Shown here one piece after another: positions 26,494-35,850 of a DNA stretch of 51,843 nt; the first letter of the stretch is position 1; each line of letters begins with the position of its first letter. The position numbers were made by a program, and so were the translations under genes. The notes under the pieces were generated by a model. It saw only the letters and a program-made list of their open reading frames with translations, had not been told where the DNA came from and made no database searches. Source of the stretch: Desulfobulbaceae bacterium (GTDB lineage Bacteria > Desulfobacterota > Desulfobulbia > Desulfobulbales > Desulfocapsaceae); contig QZLB01000039.1 in NCBI GenBank assembly GCA_004796425.1, positions 1 to 51,843 of the forward strand, written 5' to 3'.

Positions 26494-27492
26494 TTAGTCA
26501 GGAACACGGGGAGTAAAACGTTTGAGTCTGAAATAGATCATGAGCTTAATGAAACCATCCCGGTGTCCTTTGAGGTTTCTGATCATCGCAAGACCTTTTC
26601 GCAATGGTCCCAGCATAAAACGATCCCTAATCTCCAGTAACAGGAAATTCCCACGTGACTCCGGGCTCACCTGATACCCGTATCGAACCAGGTCATCACC
26701 GGCCAGTCGGTCGAAAAACAGGCTGTCCCGGCGGCTCATATTCTGTTGCCACTTGTTGACATTGGCGGCAAGCAACGGGGAGTTAAGATTTCTTTGATTT
26801 TGCGCATCCGTTTTATAATCTGCCTGATCCTTGTAAAATTCCAACATTGACTCCTGGTATGGTTCAGCCAAAAAATCACACACACCCCGAAGTACTGATT
26901 CAGGATCGGTGACCAATGTTTCATAGTGAAGCTGATGAAAACGGGTGGGATCAAGTTCCTTTTTCACCGCTTCTATCCTTTCAAGATGGGCTGACCAGTA
27001 TCTTGCGCATCCATATAAGGATTTAGGACCAAACCGGGCGTTGAGCAGCGACAGCGCGACATCCCTGCCGTCTCGAACGATATGGATAATTTTTGCCCCG
27101 GGAAAGGCCTGGTTAATTGTCTGCCAGTAATGCACATGGTGTGGAGTTTTCTCACCCCACCTGCGTTTCCCCGTTTTCGAGGCATAGGCTCGCATGATAC
27201 CTTCGAAAACACCTGGAAAGGATGGTTCGTTCAGTGCTTCCTCCACATCCGATAACTCAAGCGACGGAGACCAGTCCTGCATCACATCGGTAGAGAGAAC
27301 ATCTTCGATAAGCCTTCGCCGATTATCATCGACCGAGAGGTCACCATAGAGTTCCTGCCATTTGCCAAAGGTATTAAAATAATGAGACTCATAAGGAACA
27401 GCCAGTGATGTGTGTTTATTAAGCATCCGGCTGAGCAGGGACGTACCCGATCGAGGACTCCCGAAAATAAAGAACATGCTGGAATCTTTCAT
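26494..27492 (-). CDS. Sulfotransferase family protein
   Basis: 332 aa. FIFGSPRSGTSLLSR (residues 8-22) is the 5'-phosphosulfate loop that binds PAPS, and HIVRDGRDVALSLL (about 137-150) is the 3'-phosphate loop; both are intact. RWGEKTPHHVHYW is the conserved block of prokaryotic sulfotransferases. It would move a sulfuryl group from PAPS to a hydroxyl or amino group of a sugar, lipid or protein. It is the last gene of a four-gene minus-strand set (epimerase, acyltransferase, membrane protein, sulfotransferase), so a sulfated glycolipid or polysaccharide is the most likely product (inference). The C-terminus is basic and could contact a membrane. Confidence 0.87.
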   Translation of the reverse strand: MKDSSMFFIFGSPRSGTSLLSRMLNKHTSLAVPYESHYFNTFGKWQELYGDLSVDDNRRRLIEDVLSTDVMQDWSPSLELSDVEEALNEPSFPGVFEGIMRAYASKTGKRRWGEKTPHHVHYWQTINQAFPGAKIIHIVRDGRDVALSLLNARFGPKSLYGCARYWSAHLERIEAVKKELDPTRFHQLHYETLVTDPESVLRGVCDFLAEPYQESMLEFYKDQADYKTDAQNQRNLNSPLLAANVNKWQQNMSRRDSLFFDRLAGDDLVRYGYQVSPESRGNFLLLEIRDRFMLGPLRKGLAMIRNLKGHRDGFIKLMIYFRLKRFTPRVPD

Positions 27493-27537
27493 ATCAGAAG
27501 CCTTTTGGTGCGCGTTTCATGATCATTCTATCATTGC

Positions 27538-28461
27538 TCATTTTTCAAAAAGCCAGAACAGAAGCACCGGGATTGCCGCCGCTATCTGAAGCGCCTGAGA
27601 TATCAGTCCGGCGCCAATGCTCACTTCGGCAGGAACACCGACGGTGGAAAACAGCAGCACCAGGATGCCCTCACGAAGTCCCAGGCCACCGATGCTTACA
27701 GGCAACAGTGTAACCACGAAGACGATGGGTACAAAGATTACATAATACAATGGATTGATCGTTTGGCCAAAAGCAACAAAGAGGCAGAAAAATACCAGAC
27801 AACGAATAACCTGGATTACCAGCGACCAGCCGAAAATGGATGGGAGAATTATTCTAATCTTTTTCTTGTCACTGATGATACGGCTCATTCTGATCAAAGC
27901 CTCCTGGAAACGGATAAAACGGTTACCATTTTGTGGGAGAACCTTCTCAAGAATTTTGGTACACAGATGAAGTCGGTTCCAGCCAATCAGGAGCAGCAGG
28001 TTAATCGCGATCAGCCACCAGATCAACTCCGTAGAAATAGCCATCACATACGCCCCGATCGATCCCAGAAACGCAACGAAAAACAGAGAGAACATACCGA
28101 CCAGCCGATCGATGACAATCGTTGCGGTCGTATCTGCAGTCTGCCCGTATTTACGGGACAACTTATAAGCCCGTACAACATCACTACCCAGGCCGGCCGG
28201 CAATATCTGGCCAAGGGTCATACTGATAAATACGACGCTCAGCAGTTCTTTAAATGGTATTTCGATCTGGTGATGCCTGAGGATGACCTGCCATTTAATC
28301 GAGACAACTAGACGGACTAAGATCAGCAGGAACAATGCCGCAGCCACCCACCAGAGATTTATTGTCCGTAAATAACCCCACAATACCGAAAATTCTATCG
28401 CCCTGCTCAAGATGTACAGGATAAAAATCGAAAAGATGATACGAAGGATATATTTTGTCAA
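27538..28461 (-). CDS. Flippase-like membrane protein (LPG-synthase TM / UPF0104 family)
   Basis: 307 aa with about 7-8 hydrophobic segments. The family motif LGQILPAGLGSDVVRAY (residues about 83-99) and the paired motif LPVSIGGLGLREG near 252-264 identify the transmembrane domain also found at the N-terminus of lysylphosphatidylglycerol synthase MprF. There is no attached aminoacyl-transferase domain. Stand-alone members usually accompany glycosyltransferases or lipid-modifying enzymes and are thought to move a lipid across the membrane. Here it is flanked by a sulfotransferase (45 bases downstream) and an acyltransferase (39 bases upstream), consistent with handling a lipid-linked precursor. 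Confidence 0.85.
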   Translation of the reverse strand: MTKYILRIIFSIFILYILSRAIEFSVLWGYLRTINLWWVAAALFLLILVRLVVSIKWQVILRHHQIEIPFKELLSVVFISMTLGQILPAGLGSDVVRAYKLSRKYGQTADTTATIVIDRLVGMFSLFFVAFLGSIGAYVMAISTELIWWLIAINLLLLIGWNRLHLCTKILEKVLPQNGNRFIRFQEALIRMSRIISDKKKIRIILPSIFGWSLVIQVIRCLVFFCLFVAFGQTINPLYYVIFVPIVFVVTLLPVSIGGLGLREGILVLLFSTVGVPAEVSIGAGLISQALQIAAAIPVLLFWLFEK

Positions 28462-28500
28462 TTGACTATAACCCTCAGGTTTTGGTAAGCAGCGATCCGG

Positions 28501-29241
28501 TTATCTCTGCCTGAGTTCTTTTGCCGGGGTTCCTGCAACAATTACCATTTCGGAGACATCTTTCGTAACGACTGCCCCCGCGGCGACCACGGAGCCGTTG
28601 CCAATTGTGACACCATCCAGAATAACCGCATGAGCACCGAGCCAGATATTTTCCTGAAGCGTAATTCCACCTTTTCCTGCGAAATCGACCTGCTGATTGA
28701 TGGGGATATCCTTTCGCTCCAGATGGTAACTACCACCACCGACCAGATAACAATAGGCAGCCAGAAGGGTATCCTTGCCAATATAGACTCGGTTTGAGGA
28801 AAAAATATCGCAATTAAAACCAATATTTACTCGTTCGGCCAAAGTAATGTTGCCACCTTTGCAACTGAGTATCGAATTGCGCCCGACATATGCTTCATCC
28901 TCGATCCGTATACCATCGTTATCAGTTCCCTTGGCATCGAGCATCACATTATCATCAATGATTACCTGCTCACCGATATGGATCTTTTTAGGGTGTCTGA
29001 AAACGACATTGGTGCCAAATACGGTCCCCCTGCCAACGTGGCCGAGAATCAATGGATAGAGTTTACTTCGAAGAAAGATACCCAGCGCTCCCGGTATCCA
29101 TGAGACAGAGGTCATGATCAATTCAAAGAGAAGTAATTCAGAAAGACGATCGGAGCCGATCACCAGTTCCTGGTATCTTTTCCTTTTCGATTGTTTCCGC
29201 CCGGTTATTGACTGCTGGATTTTTAAATTCTTTTGAGTCAT
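28501..29241 (-). CDS. Hexapeptide-repeat acyltransferase (LbH family)
   Basis: 246 aa. The second half is a left-handed beta helix with repeated hexapeptides, for example IHIGEQVIIDDNVML, RNSILSCKGG and VILDGVTIGNGSVVAAGAVV, ending in VAGTPAKELRQR, the classical end of the MaaT/WcaF/CysE-like O-acetyltransferase group. The N-terminal 75 residues hold a hydrophobic stretch, LFELIMTSVSWIPGALGIFL, which may bind the membrane. It probably acetylates or acylates a sugar. Its gene is 31 bases after the epimerase and 39 bases before the flippase-like gene. Confidence 0.85.
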   Translation of the reverse strand: MTQKNLKIQQSITGRKQSKRKRYQELVIGSDRLSELLLFELIMTSVSWIPGALGIFLRSKLYPLILGHVGRGTVFGTNVVFRHPKKIHIGEQVIIDDNVMLDAKGTDNDGIRIEDEAYVGRNSILSCKGGNITLAERVNIGFNCDIFSSNRVYIGKDTLLAAYCYLVGGGSYHLERKDIPINQQVDFAGKGGITLQENIWLGAHAVILDGVTIGNGSVVAAGAVVTKDVSEMVIVAGTPAKELRQR

Positions 29242-29272
29242 GGATGAGAACTCCTCTGGTCAGTTGGGATGC

Positions 29273-30307
29273 TCAGGTGAAATCCAGCCAGCCCTGTTCT
29301 TTATACCACTTTGCCAGTTCTGGTATGCCAATATCGTTCTCATACTTTGGTTGATAACCAAGAACGTTTTTCATTTTATTGACACTGAAAAACCGGTCTT
29401 TTGAATAGAACGCCACCCTTCGGCGGTAAATGGGTGGCTCAATGCCAAACGGTCGGCACACCTTCTCGCAGAGATCTCCCAGCAGGAAAAAAGGCCTAAT
29501 CGGCAGCCTGATGATGCGAAGTTCGAGTCCGTAGGAGTTGGCTATTTTATGGGCTAGTCGCTCAAGTGTAATCGGTTCTGAACTCCCGATAATAAACACC
29601 TCAGAGAGCGCCTCAGATTTGACTGCGGCCTGTAGAATAGCACTGGTCAAATCCTCCACGTGAACCAGGTGATACCAGCATTTTCCCGACCCCAGAATAA
29701 GAAACAGTTTCTTAGACGCCATTTTGAAAATTTTCAACAAGCGTTTCTCCCCCGGTCCATAAATTGCACATGGTCTGATAATGGTATAAGGGAGATTTTG
29801 TTCACTACCGAATTGCACCAACCACCGTTCTGCCTCTGCTTTGGTTCTCTGGTAATCGTCGTCGGGATCAAATGGATAGGATTCATCAGCCGGAGGTGAT
29901 TCAATATGCCCGTGAACCCCAATGGTTGACACATGGACAAACCGTTTGAAATGTTCTTGTTTTACGGCCTCCTGAGCCAGCAGCATGGTACTTCTGACAT
30001 GAACATTCCAATAAGTTTCTCTGGTGTTTTTCGCTTCTCTGAAAGCGGCCGCAACATGAAAAATATACTCGACACCATCAACCGCCTCAGCAATCAGATG
30101 TTCATCTGATATTTCTCCTCGAAACCAGGTGATATCCATTGATGAGAGCACTCCGGCATCAGATGAGCGGCGGGCAATCACCCTCACCTGGCAACCCGAG
30201 TCGAGGAGTTTTTTCACCAGTACCATACCAGTATACCCGGTCGCTCCTGTTACCAGGACACGGGAACCGGAAGCCGGTGATATCTCGCCGGACGATTTAA
30301 GAGCCAT
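29273..30307 (-). CDS. NAD(P)-dependent epimerase/dehydratase (extended SDR)
   Basis: 344 aa. VLVTGATGYTG (17-27) is the NAD(P) loop, Ser127 in HVSTIG and Y152-x3-K156 (YQRTK) form the catalytic set of extended short-chain dehydrogenases. IIRPCAIYGPGE is the usual nucleotide-sugar or 3-beta-hydroxysteroid-type block. Substrates may be nucleotide sugars or lipid alcohols. It opens the operon with the acyltransferase, flippase-like protein and sulfotransferase, so a role in making the modified sugar or lipid headgroup is likely. Confidence 0.87.
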   Translation of the reverse strand: MALKSSGEISPASGSRVLVTGATGYTGMVLVKKLLDSGCQVRVIARRSSDAGVLSSMDITWFRGEISDEHLIAEAVDGVEYIFHVAAAFREAKNTRETYWNVHVRSTMLLAQEAVKQEHFKRFVHVSTIGVHGHIESPPADESYPFDPDDDYQRTKAEAERWLVQFGSEQNLPYTIIRPCAIYGPGEKRLLKIFKMASKKLFLILGSGKCWYHLVHVEDLTSAILQAAVKSEALSEVFIIGSSEPITLERLAHKIANSYGLELRIIRLPIRPFFLLGDLCEKVCRPFGIEPPIYRRRVAFYSKDRFFSVNKMKNVLGYQPKYENDIGIPELAKWYKEQGWLDFT

Positions 30308-30369
30308 GCTTGTTCCTCGTTACTATAAGGCCTATGCTATCCAGAGAATTATCTTGGCAGCACAGGACA

Positions 30370-30410
30370 GATCATTATGATCGATTTTTTTTCTTTTAGG
30401 CGCGAGCCTA
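30370..30410. promoter_or_regulatory. Two small palindromes upstream of the epimerase operon
   Basis: In the 187-base gap before the epimerase ATG (30307, minus strand) lie GATCAT-T-ATGATC at 30370-30382 and, after a run of eight T, the hairpin TAGGC-GCGA-GCCTA at 30397-30410 (GNRA-like tetraloop). The first could be an operator for the operon; the T-run lies on the plus strand, where no gene precedes it, so a terminator role is unlikely. Confidence 0.3.
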
Positions 30411-30494
30411 CTTTAGGAGTTCGTTGCTGTCAATGCAACAAGTAATATCGAGAGGATCTATCCCCCTCAACACGGTGGTTGATCCCTCATCGAT

Positions 30495-31577
30495 TTAAGT
30501 GAAACCAAGTGGTGCAGCAATCCTCTGTTCGAATTGCTCTGATACCGTCGGATCAGAGAGTTTCTCCATCTCCTCGGCAAGCTCATTGAGATGCGTAGCC
30601 ACATGTTCCAAACGCTGCCAGCAGTGCTCACGAGCCTGGCCGAACTTCTGCCAGTCGGGAAGGTGCCACTGTTGTTTGCCGTAATTCACAATTTCTTTGA
30701 GCAAAACTTCTCTGACACCATCGAGAAAGCCAAGAAACAACCCCAGGCTTGATAATTTCTGCTCTTTGATAATAAAAGCCAGCAACCCTTCGGGACAGGT
30801 ATCTGCCAGCACATCTTTAATACCCCGACAGATATACTCGATTCGTGATCCGGGAAATCGAGCAATCAACTTTTTCACGGTATTGCTCCTGAGAGCATTC
30901 TGCTTATACTCCCCAACTTCATGGCGGATGATCATCTCCAGCTCCTGTTCTACGATCAAATCAAGCTTCTGCTTGAGCTGTTGCTGATTTAGCGTACCAT
31001 CCTTGAGCAGATCATAGGCACTCATAAACTGTTGAATCGAACTCCGTGAAGAGGAGCGCATCTCCTGTATCTGGTCCCACAGAAAATATCGAAATGGCTC
31101 CTTGCGAATGATGATTTGATTATTCTGCAGCATGGCAAATGGACTGGCCATCTCCCGGATCAACTCTTTACCCAGTATCATGACCGGTAGATCCGCAACC
31201 GATCTTTGCTGTAATACTTCAGCTAGAAAAAAAATCGATTTCATTGACCTGCCATACCCGGCGCCGTAGTAGAGCGTGGAATCGTCTAACAACTCATTTA
31301 CCAGTTCCACATTAAATGGTTCGATCGACTGGTCATGAAGACGCAGATTTTTCAACGAAGCCTGTTGTATTTCTTCCCAATAGTTTTCTTTCTTTTCGAT
31401 CCAGTCGAGCAGGTCTGCAGGTTCCGGTTCAGACCATGGTTCTACCTGATGTTCCCACTTGTAGTGATTGCGCAATTTAAGCACCATCGTGCACATGGAA
31501 TAAATTCCATGATCCTTTGCATCAGTAATATCGCAATTAAACCGTATGTCACGAAGCAGTTGATCGTTCAATTCCAT
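30495..31577 (-). CDS. Conserved hypothetical protein (resembles Sfum_1244 family)
   Basis: 360 aa. The opening MELNDQLLRDIRFNCDITDA, followed by SMCTMVLKLRNHYKWE, VEPW, YYGAGYGRSMKSIFFLA and the FLWDQIQEM block, recalls a hypothetical family of Desulfobacterota annotated as Sfum_1244; I am working from memory, so the family name is tentative. The protein is soluble and largely helical, with no recognised catalytic motif. I choose ATG 31575-31577, which follows the nitrilase stop by 4 bases; a longer frame starting at 31691 would overlap the nitrilase gene by about 110 bases. The tight spacing says that the two are translated together, but the functional link is unknown. Confidence 0.8.
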   Translation of the reverse strand: MELNDQLLRDIRFNCDITDAKDHGIYSMCTMVLKLRNHYKWEHQVEPWSEPEPADLLDWIEKKENYWEEIQQASLKNLRLHDQSIEPFNVELVNELLDDSTLYYGAGYGRSMKSIFFLAEVLQQRSVADLPVMILGKELIREMASPFAMLQNNQIIIRKEPFRYFLWDQIQEMRSSSRSSIQQFMSAYDLLKDGTLNQQQLKQKLDLIVEQELEMIIRHEVGEYKQNALRSNTVKKLIARFPGSRIEYICRGIKDVLADTCPEGLLAFIIKEQKLSSLGLFLGFLDGVREVLLKEIVNYGKQQWHLPDWQKFGQAREHCWQRLEHVATHLNELAEEMEKLSDPTVSEQFEQRIAAPLGFT

Positions 31578-31581
31578 AGTG

Positions 31582-32394
31582 TTATCCGTATTGAAAAAGT
31601 TCTGGCCGTCGATGTTCAGTAGCGGGAAAGCTCTTTCGCCGTTCGGTAATAATGCTCCGGTCAATCTCGACAAGCAACGTCTGCTCTCCATCGACTGCGG
31701 TACCGATCACCGTACCCCAGGGATCGACAACCATACTTCTTCCATAACAATAGTTATGGGGAGCAGATGGTCCCCACTGGTTGGCCGCAAGCACCCAACA
31801 AAGATTCTCAACCGCGCGCGCCCGCAACAACAACTGCCAATGATCACGTCCCGTCTGAACGGTAAACGCAGCAGGAATCAGCAACACCTCACTACCTCTA
31901 TCGAGCAGTGTTCTAAACAGCTCGGGAAAACGTAGATCATAACAGGTAGCCATGCCAAAGGTATAGCCAGCGGCATCAAAGGTAACAACCCGTGAGCCTC
32001 CCGTTACGGTATCAGATTCGCGATACTGTATACCGCCCTCAACCTCAACATCAAAAAGATGAATTTTCCGATAATGAGCAAGCGTCTCCCCTGATGGGTC
32101 AAAGACGTATGAAGCGTTGTAGATATTCTCTCCTTCCCTTTCAAGGAAACTGCCTGAATGAAGATAAATACCGAATGTTTTTGCCCATTGCGATAGCAGC
32201 GCCCTGGTGAGTGAGTCATCAATGTGCTCCGCCTCGGTTTGCTTCTGAGCATCATTGCCAATGAAATTGAAGTGCTCAGGGAGCATAACAAACTCAGCCC
32301 CCTTTTCAACAAGGGTCTGGAGCATTGATCGTGCCCGGGCAAGATTGTGCTCCTTGTTTTCATTTGAGTTCATCTGAATAATTCCAATCCTCAT
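31582..32394 (-). CDS. Carbon-nitrogen hydrolase (nitrilase superfamily)
   Basis: 270 aa, the standard length. The catalytic triad is complete: Glu40 (MLPEHFNF), Lys110 (HYRKIHLFD) and Cys151 (ATCYDLRFPELF). The surroundings, particularly YDLRFPELFR and ALENL/AVENLCWVLAANQ, place it near the Nit1/Nit2 group (deaminated-glutathione or omega-amidase), which removes faulty transamination products such as alpha-ketoglutaramate. It is divergent from the alcohol dehydrogenase at 32571 and is coupled to the Sfum_1244-like gene. Confidence 0.9.
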   Translation of the reverse strand: MRIGIIQMNSNENKEHNLARARSMLQTLVEKGAEFVMLPEHFNFIGNDAQKQTEAEHIDDSLTRALLSQWAKTFGIYLHSGSFLEREGENIYNASYVFDPSGETLAHYRKIHLFDVEVEGGIQYRESDTVTGGSRVVTFDAAGYTFGMATCYDLRFPELFRTLLDRGSEVLLIPAAFTVQTGRDHWQLLLRARAVENLCWVLAANQWGPSAPHNYCYGRSMVVDPWGTVIGTAVDGEQTLLVEIDRSIITERRKSFPATEHRRPELFQYG

Positions 32395-32570
32395 ATCTAT
32401 CCCCGTAATTGATGAGCATATTTTGATGTTACCATTGCTGGGCAGACCTGGAATTGCAGGAAATTAAATTTCACAAGTCAGCTCAATACCAGTATAATTA
32501 TCATAGTATCTACTGTCACCCAATCCGAACGACGGTGACCCAATCTGCCAACCCCTGAGGTACACAGAAC

Positions 32571-33737
32571 GTGGATCCCCAACTCCTTTTTAACTTGAGG
32601 AAATTCCTGGTACCAGAAATTGTCTATGGTGAGGGTGCCCTGGGGCTGGCTGGCAGACACGCCATAAATATGGGTGCCCAGAAACCCTTCATTATCTCTG
32701 ATCCGGGAGTGAGTGAAAGTGGCTGGACCGCCAAAGTAGAACAGAGTCTCGTTGAGGCCGGGCTCCCTTTTGTCACCTTTCTTGAAGTCTCACCAAACCC
32801 GAAGGATTATCAGGTAATGGCAGGAGCAGAGCTCTATCGGCAAGAGCAATGCGACCTGATCCTGGCAGTCGGCGGTGGCAGTCCGATGGACCTTGCAAAA
32901 GGGGTCGGCGTGGTCGCAAATAATGGTGGACATATAACCGATTATGAAGGAGTCGATGAAATATCATCCCCCGTACCACCGTTAATCTTTATTCCGACAA
33001 CAGCCGGAACTTCGGCAGATGTATCACAATTTGCAATCATTTCCGATACCAGTCGTGAGGTAAAGATCGCCATCGTATCAAAGATGGTCATCCCCGATCT
33101 CGCCTTGGTCGACCCGGCAACAACGGTTACGATGTCTCCAGAGCTCACCGCGGCAACCGGGATGGATGCACTATGTCATGCGTTTGAAGCGTATGTTTCG
33201 ACTGCCTCTTCCCCGCTGACAGATATGGCAGCAGAGAAGGCTGTGGCATTGGTCGCTGAAAATCTTCGAGGCGCCTTTGCACAGCCAGCGAATATGTACT
33301 ATCGTCAAAACATGATGATGGCAAGTCTGATGGCAGGTTTAGCGTTCTCCAATGCCAGTCTCGGCCTGGTCCATGCCATGGCCCATAGTCTTGGTGGGTT
33401 GAAAAACCTCCCGCATGGCGAATGTAACGGACTGCTGCTTGAGCATGTCGTACGGTTCAACGCACCTCACGTCGATGGTAAGTATCAGCAACTCGGCAGA
33501 GCCATGGGACTTGTCCTTGATGAATTCAGTGAGGGTAACGATATCGAAATTGTTGTTGAAGCCATCAGTGCGCTCAGAAAAGACCTGCAGATCGTCCAAA
33601 CACTTGGCGAGATGGGGGTGAATCGATCCGATCTTGCAAAGCTCGCCCAATTTGCCTCCCAGGATCCCTGCCTGGCAACCAATCCACGCGAGGCAGGCAC
33701 ATCGGAAATCGAAACGATCTATCTACAGATTTATTAA
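32571..33737 (+). CDS. Iron-containing alcohol dehydrogenase
   Basis: 388 aa from a GTG start at 32571 with GAGG 10 bases before. Family signatures are present: GGGSPMDLAK (101-110) for NAD(P) binding, and the metal ligands Asp199, His203 (GMDALCHAFEAY), His268 (GLVHAMAHSLGG) and His282 (LPHGECNG). Members reduce aldehydes or oxidise primary alcohols or diols with NAD(H); the exact substrate cannot be set, but the form LRKFLVPEIVYGEGA is that of the fermentative/ethanol-type enzymes of sulfate reducers. A hybrid histidine kinase follows after 25 bases, which suggests joint expression, possibly a sensor for alcohol or redox state. Confidence 0.9.
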   Translation: MDPQLLFNLRKFLVPEIVYGEGALGLAGRHAINMGAQKPFIISDPGVSESGWTAKVEQSLVEAGLPFVTFLEVSPNPKDYQVMAGAELYRQEQCDLILAVGGGSPMDLAKGVGVVANNGGHITDYEGVDEISSPVPPLIFIPTTAGTSADVSQFAIISDTSREVKIAIVSKMVIPDLALVDPATTVTMSPELTAATGMDALCHAFEAYVSTASSPLTDMAAEKAVALVAENLRGAFAQPANMYYRQNMMMASLMAGLAFSNASLGLVHAMAHSLGGLKNLPHGECNGLLLEHVVRFNAPHVDGKYQQLGRAMGLVLDEFSEGNDIEIVVEAISALRKDLQIVQTLGEMGVNRSDLAKLAQFASQDPCLATNPREAGTSEIETIYLQIY

Positions 33738-33762
33738 GTAGCAGTAATCAAGGCAGCAACCG

Positions 33763-35388
33763 GTGACTGAAAAAAAATTATTCCAGAATGCCAGAGAAAA
33801 ATTTCTCGGCCTCAGTCTTGAGTCGACCCGGAAGAGCTATTATCCCCAGCTCATAGAACAGCTCGAAGCGGTTAAACAAGACAGAAAAATGCTTGAGCTG
33901 TTGATAGATCGACTGCCGGCCCGGGTCTCCTATGTTGATCGAAACCAACAATACCTCGTGGTTAACCATTATTATGAAACGCTCACCGGTACCCCAAAGG
34001 AAGCTATAATTGGCAAAACAATCCGTGAAGTAATCGGCCCGGATAATTATCGCTATTTAGAGCCTGAAATCAGAAGGGTATTACAAGGTGAAACCGTGCA
34101 TTTTGAAGCACCCTTTGTGACACCTACAGAAGAAGAGCAACTGTTTGAGACAAGCCTGGTACCGATCTCAGATAACAAGGGTCGGGTTCTGCAGTTTATT
34201 ATTTTGGCAATCGATGTCACCGAACGTAACAAACAGGCTGAAGAGAAAAAAAAGCTTGAGGATAGCCTTTTTGAAGCCCAGAAATTCAAGGCCATCGGTA
34301 CACTTGCCGCTGGCATCGCCCACGATTTTAATAATCTGCTCATGGGAGTGCTGGGACACGTCTCACTGCTTGAGCTCGCCATTGATAAAGACAGCTCGCA
34401 GCATGAGCACTTCGAGGCCATTGAGCGACATATCCAGACGGCAACCGGACTCACCAGACAACTCCTCGGTTTTGCCCGTGGCGGCAAATATCAGGTGAAG
34501 TCGCACGATCTGAATCAGTTGTTGCTGGAAAGCTCACAACTTTTCGGTAGAACCCATAAAGAGATCCGTATTCATCACCGATTGGCCAAAGAGACAATCA
34601 TTGCCGATATTGATCGAACTCAATTGGAACAGGTATTACTGAATATCTACCTTAATGCCTACCAGGCAATGCCGGAAGGAGGACAACTATTTCTCGAAAG
34701 TTCAATAGCCCTGGTAAGTGAGACCTTTGCCGATGCCCATCACATCACCTCAGGGACCTACGGAAAACTATCCATTACCGACACCGGGGTGGGGATGTCC
34801 CGCGATACTGCTGCACAGGTTTTTGACCCCTTCTTTACAACCAAGGAGAAACAGCGGGGAACTGGACTTGGTTTGGCCTCAGCCTATGGAATCATCAAAA
34901 GTCATCACGGGTTAATAACCGTTTACAGCGAACTCGGCAAAGGCAGTACCTTCTCGGTCTATCTGCCCCTCTCTGAGAGCCAGGTCATGTCGGAAAAACC
35001 GGTTGATCGTGAATTTCTTCCCGGTGAGGGAACCGTGTTACTGGTCGATGATGAGGTTATGATCCTGGACGTTGGAGAGGCGATGTTGCAGAGCATTGGC
35101 TATCAGGTCATAACTGCAAACAGTGGCTCCGAGGCGCTTGATTTGGTGAGACAGCTGCGAGACACCATTGATTTGATTATCTTAGATCTGGTGATGCCGG
35201 GTTTGAGTGGGAGTAAGACCTTTGAAAAGCTGCGGGAAATTGAGCCGACGATTCCCATTATCCTCTCCAGCGGGTATTCCATGAACGGTGATGTAAATGA
35301 GCTGATGCGCAAAGGTTGCAACGGTTTTATACAAAAACCTTTTAATTTAGCAGCACTTTCAGCGGCAATCCGGGCAGTACAGGATTAA
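33763..35388 (+). CDS. Hybrid sensor histidine kinase, PAS-HisKA-HATPase-REC
   Basis: 541 aa, soluble. PAS about 45-155 (LLIDRLPARVSYVDRNQQYLVVN), HisKA about 165-235 with the H-box AAGIAHDFNN, HATPase about 275-400 (NIYLNAYQAM, DTGVGM, GTGLGLASAYG), C-terminal receiver about 415-535 with phospho-Asp in LIILDLVMPGLSG and Lys in FIQKPFN. Start GTG 33763 with AAGG 9 bases upstream. It follows the iron alcohol dehydrogenase by 25 bases and so is probably cotranscribed. The C-terminal receiver must hand over the phosphate to an Hpt or regulator not seen next door. Confidence 0.9.
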   Translation: MTEKKLFQNAREKFLGLSLESTRKSYYPQLIEQLEAVKQDRKMLELLIDRLPARVSYVDRNQQYLVVNHYYETLTGTPKEAIIGKTIREVIGPDNYRYLEPEIRRVLQGETVHFEAPFVTPTEEEQLFETSLVPISDNKGRVLQFIILAIDVTERNKQAEEKKKLEDSLFEAQKFKAIGTLAAGIAHDFNNLLMGVLGHVSLLELAIDKDSSQHEHFEAIERHIQTATGLTRQLLGFARGGKYQVKSHDLNQLLLESSQLFGRTHKEIRIHHRLAKETIIADIDRTQLEQVLLNIYLNAYQAMPEGGQLFLESSIALVSETFADAHHITSGTYGKLSITDTGVGMSRDTAAQVFDPFFTTKEKQRGTGLGLASAYGIIKSHHGLITVYSELGKGSTFSVYLPLSESQVMSEKPVDREFLPGEGTVLLVDDEVMILDVGEAMLQSIGYQVITANSGSEALDLVRQLRDTIDLIILDLVMPGLSGSKTFEKLREIEPTIPIILSSGYSMNGDVNELMRKGCNGFIQKPFNLAALSAAIRAVQD

Positions 35389-35415
35389 ACGTAAAATAGT
35401 CTGGGGATCCCAGGA

Positions 35416-35826
35416 TCACACCTGTTGCACGCTCATACAATTTTGAATCAGTGAGTGCTCACTTTTTGTTGGTTCACGACGCGATATTTCCAAAAATGAT
35501 CGCGAACCCATTACTGATGATTCTCTTACTTCAAGTCGCTCATACGTTCCGGCCTGATCAACACGTTGTTCAATCCAGAGTACCTGCGTCATAGGCAGAG
35601 AGAAGTCTTCGCAGATATGTTGCAGGAATTTCGCGGGCTGGGCATAAATACAATGACCTTTGCCGGTCTCCGAAAAAATGCAGAGATACTTCTTGTCGGT
35701 GTCTGTTTCAATGGCGTCTGCCAAATAGAAAATACGAAGATGATACGAACCGGGAAACCAGGCGATTGGCTCACGTCCGTTCTGTTTTGTGCCATCCCAA
35801 CTATACACACCGTTGTATACATTCAT
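35416..35826 (-). CDS. Hypothetical protein downstream of cooS
   Basis: 136 aa, family not recognised. I start it at ATG 35824-35826, which has AGGAG 10 bases upstream; an earlier in-frame start at 35856 has none and falls inside a strong hairpin. The protein is soluble, with aromatic-rich N-terminal sequence (YNGVYSWDGTK, IAWFPGSYHLRIFYL) and three Cys in non-motif positions. It reads away from cooS, 66 bases after its stop, so it could be the tail gene of the cooS transcript beyond the hairpin at 35851-35882. It converges with the hybrid kinase at 33763. No role is proposed. Confidence 0.6.
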   Translation of the reverse strand: MNVYNGVYSWDGTKQNGREPIAWFPGSYHLRIFYLADAIETDTDKKYLCIFSETGKGHCIYAQPAKFLQHICEDFSLPMTQVLWIEQRVDQAGTYERLEVRESSVMGSRSFLEISRREPTKSEHSLIQNCMSVQQV

Positions 35827-35850
35827 TGCCAACCAACTCCTGAAAGAGAC

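Noticed and set aside
31578-31691. Longer start for the Sfum_1244-like gene
   Set aside because: It would lie inside the nitrilase gene; the ATG 4 bases after the nitrilase stop starts a typical family N-terminus.
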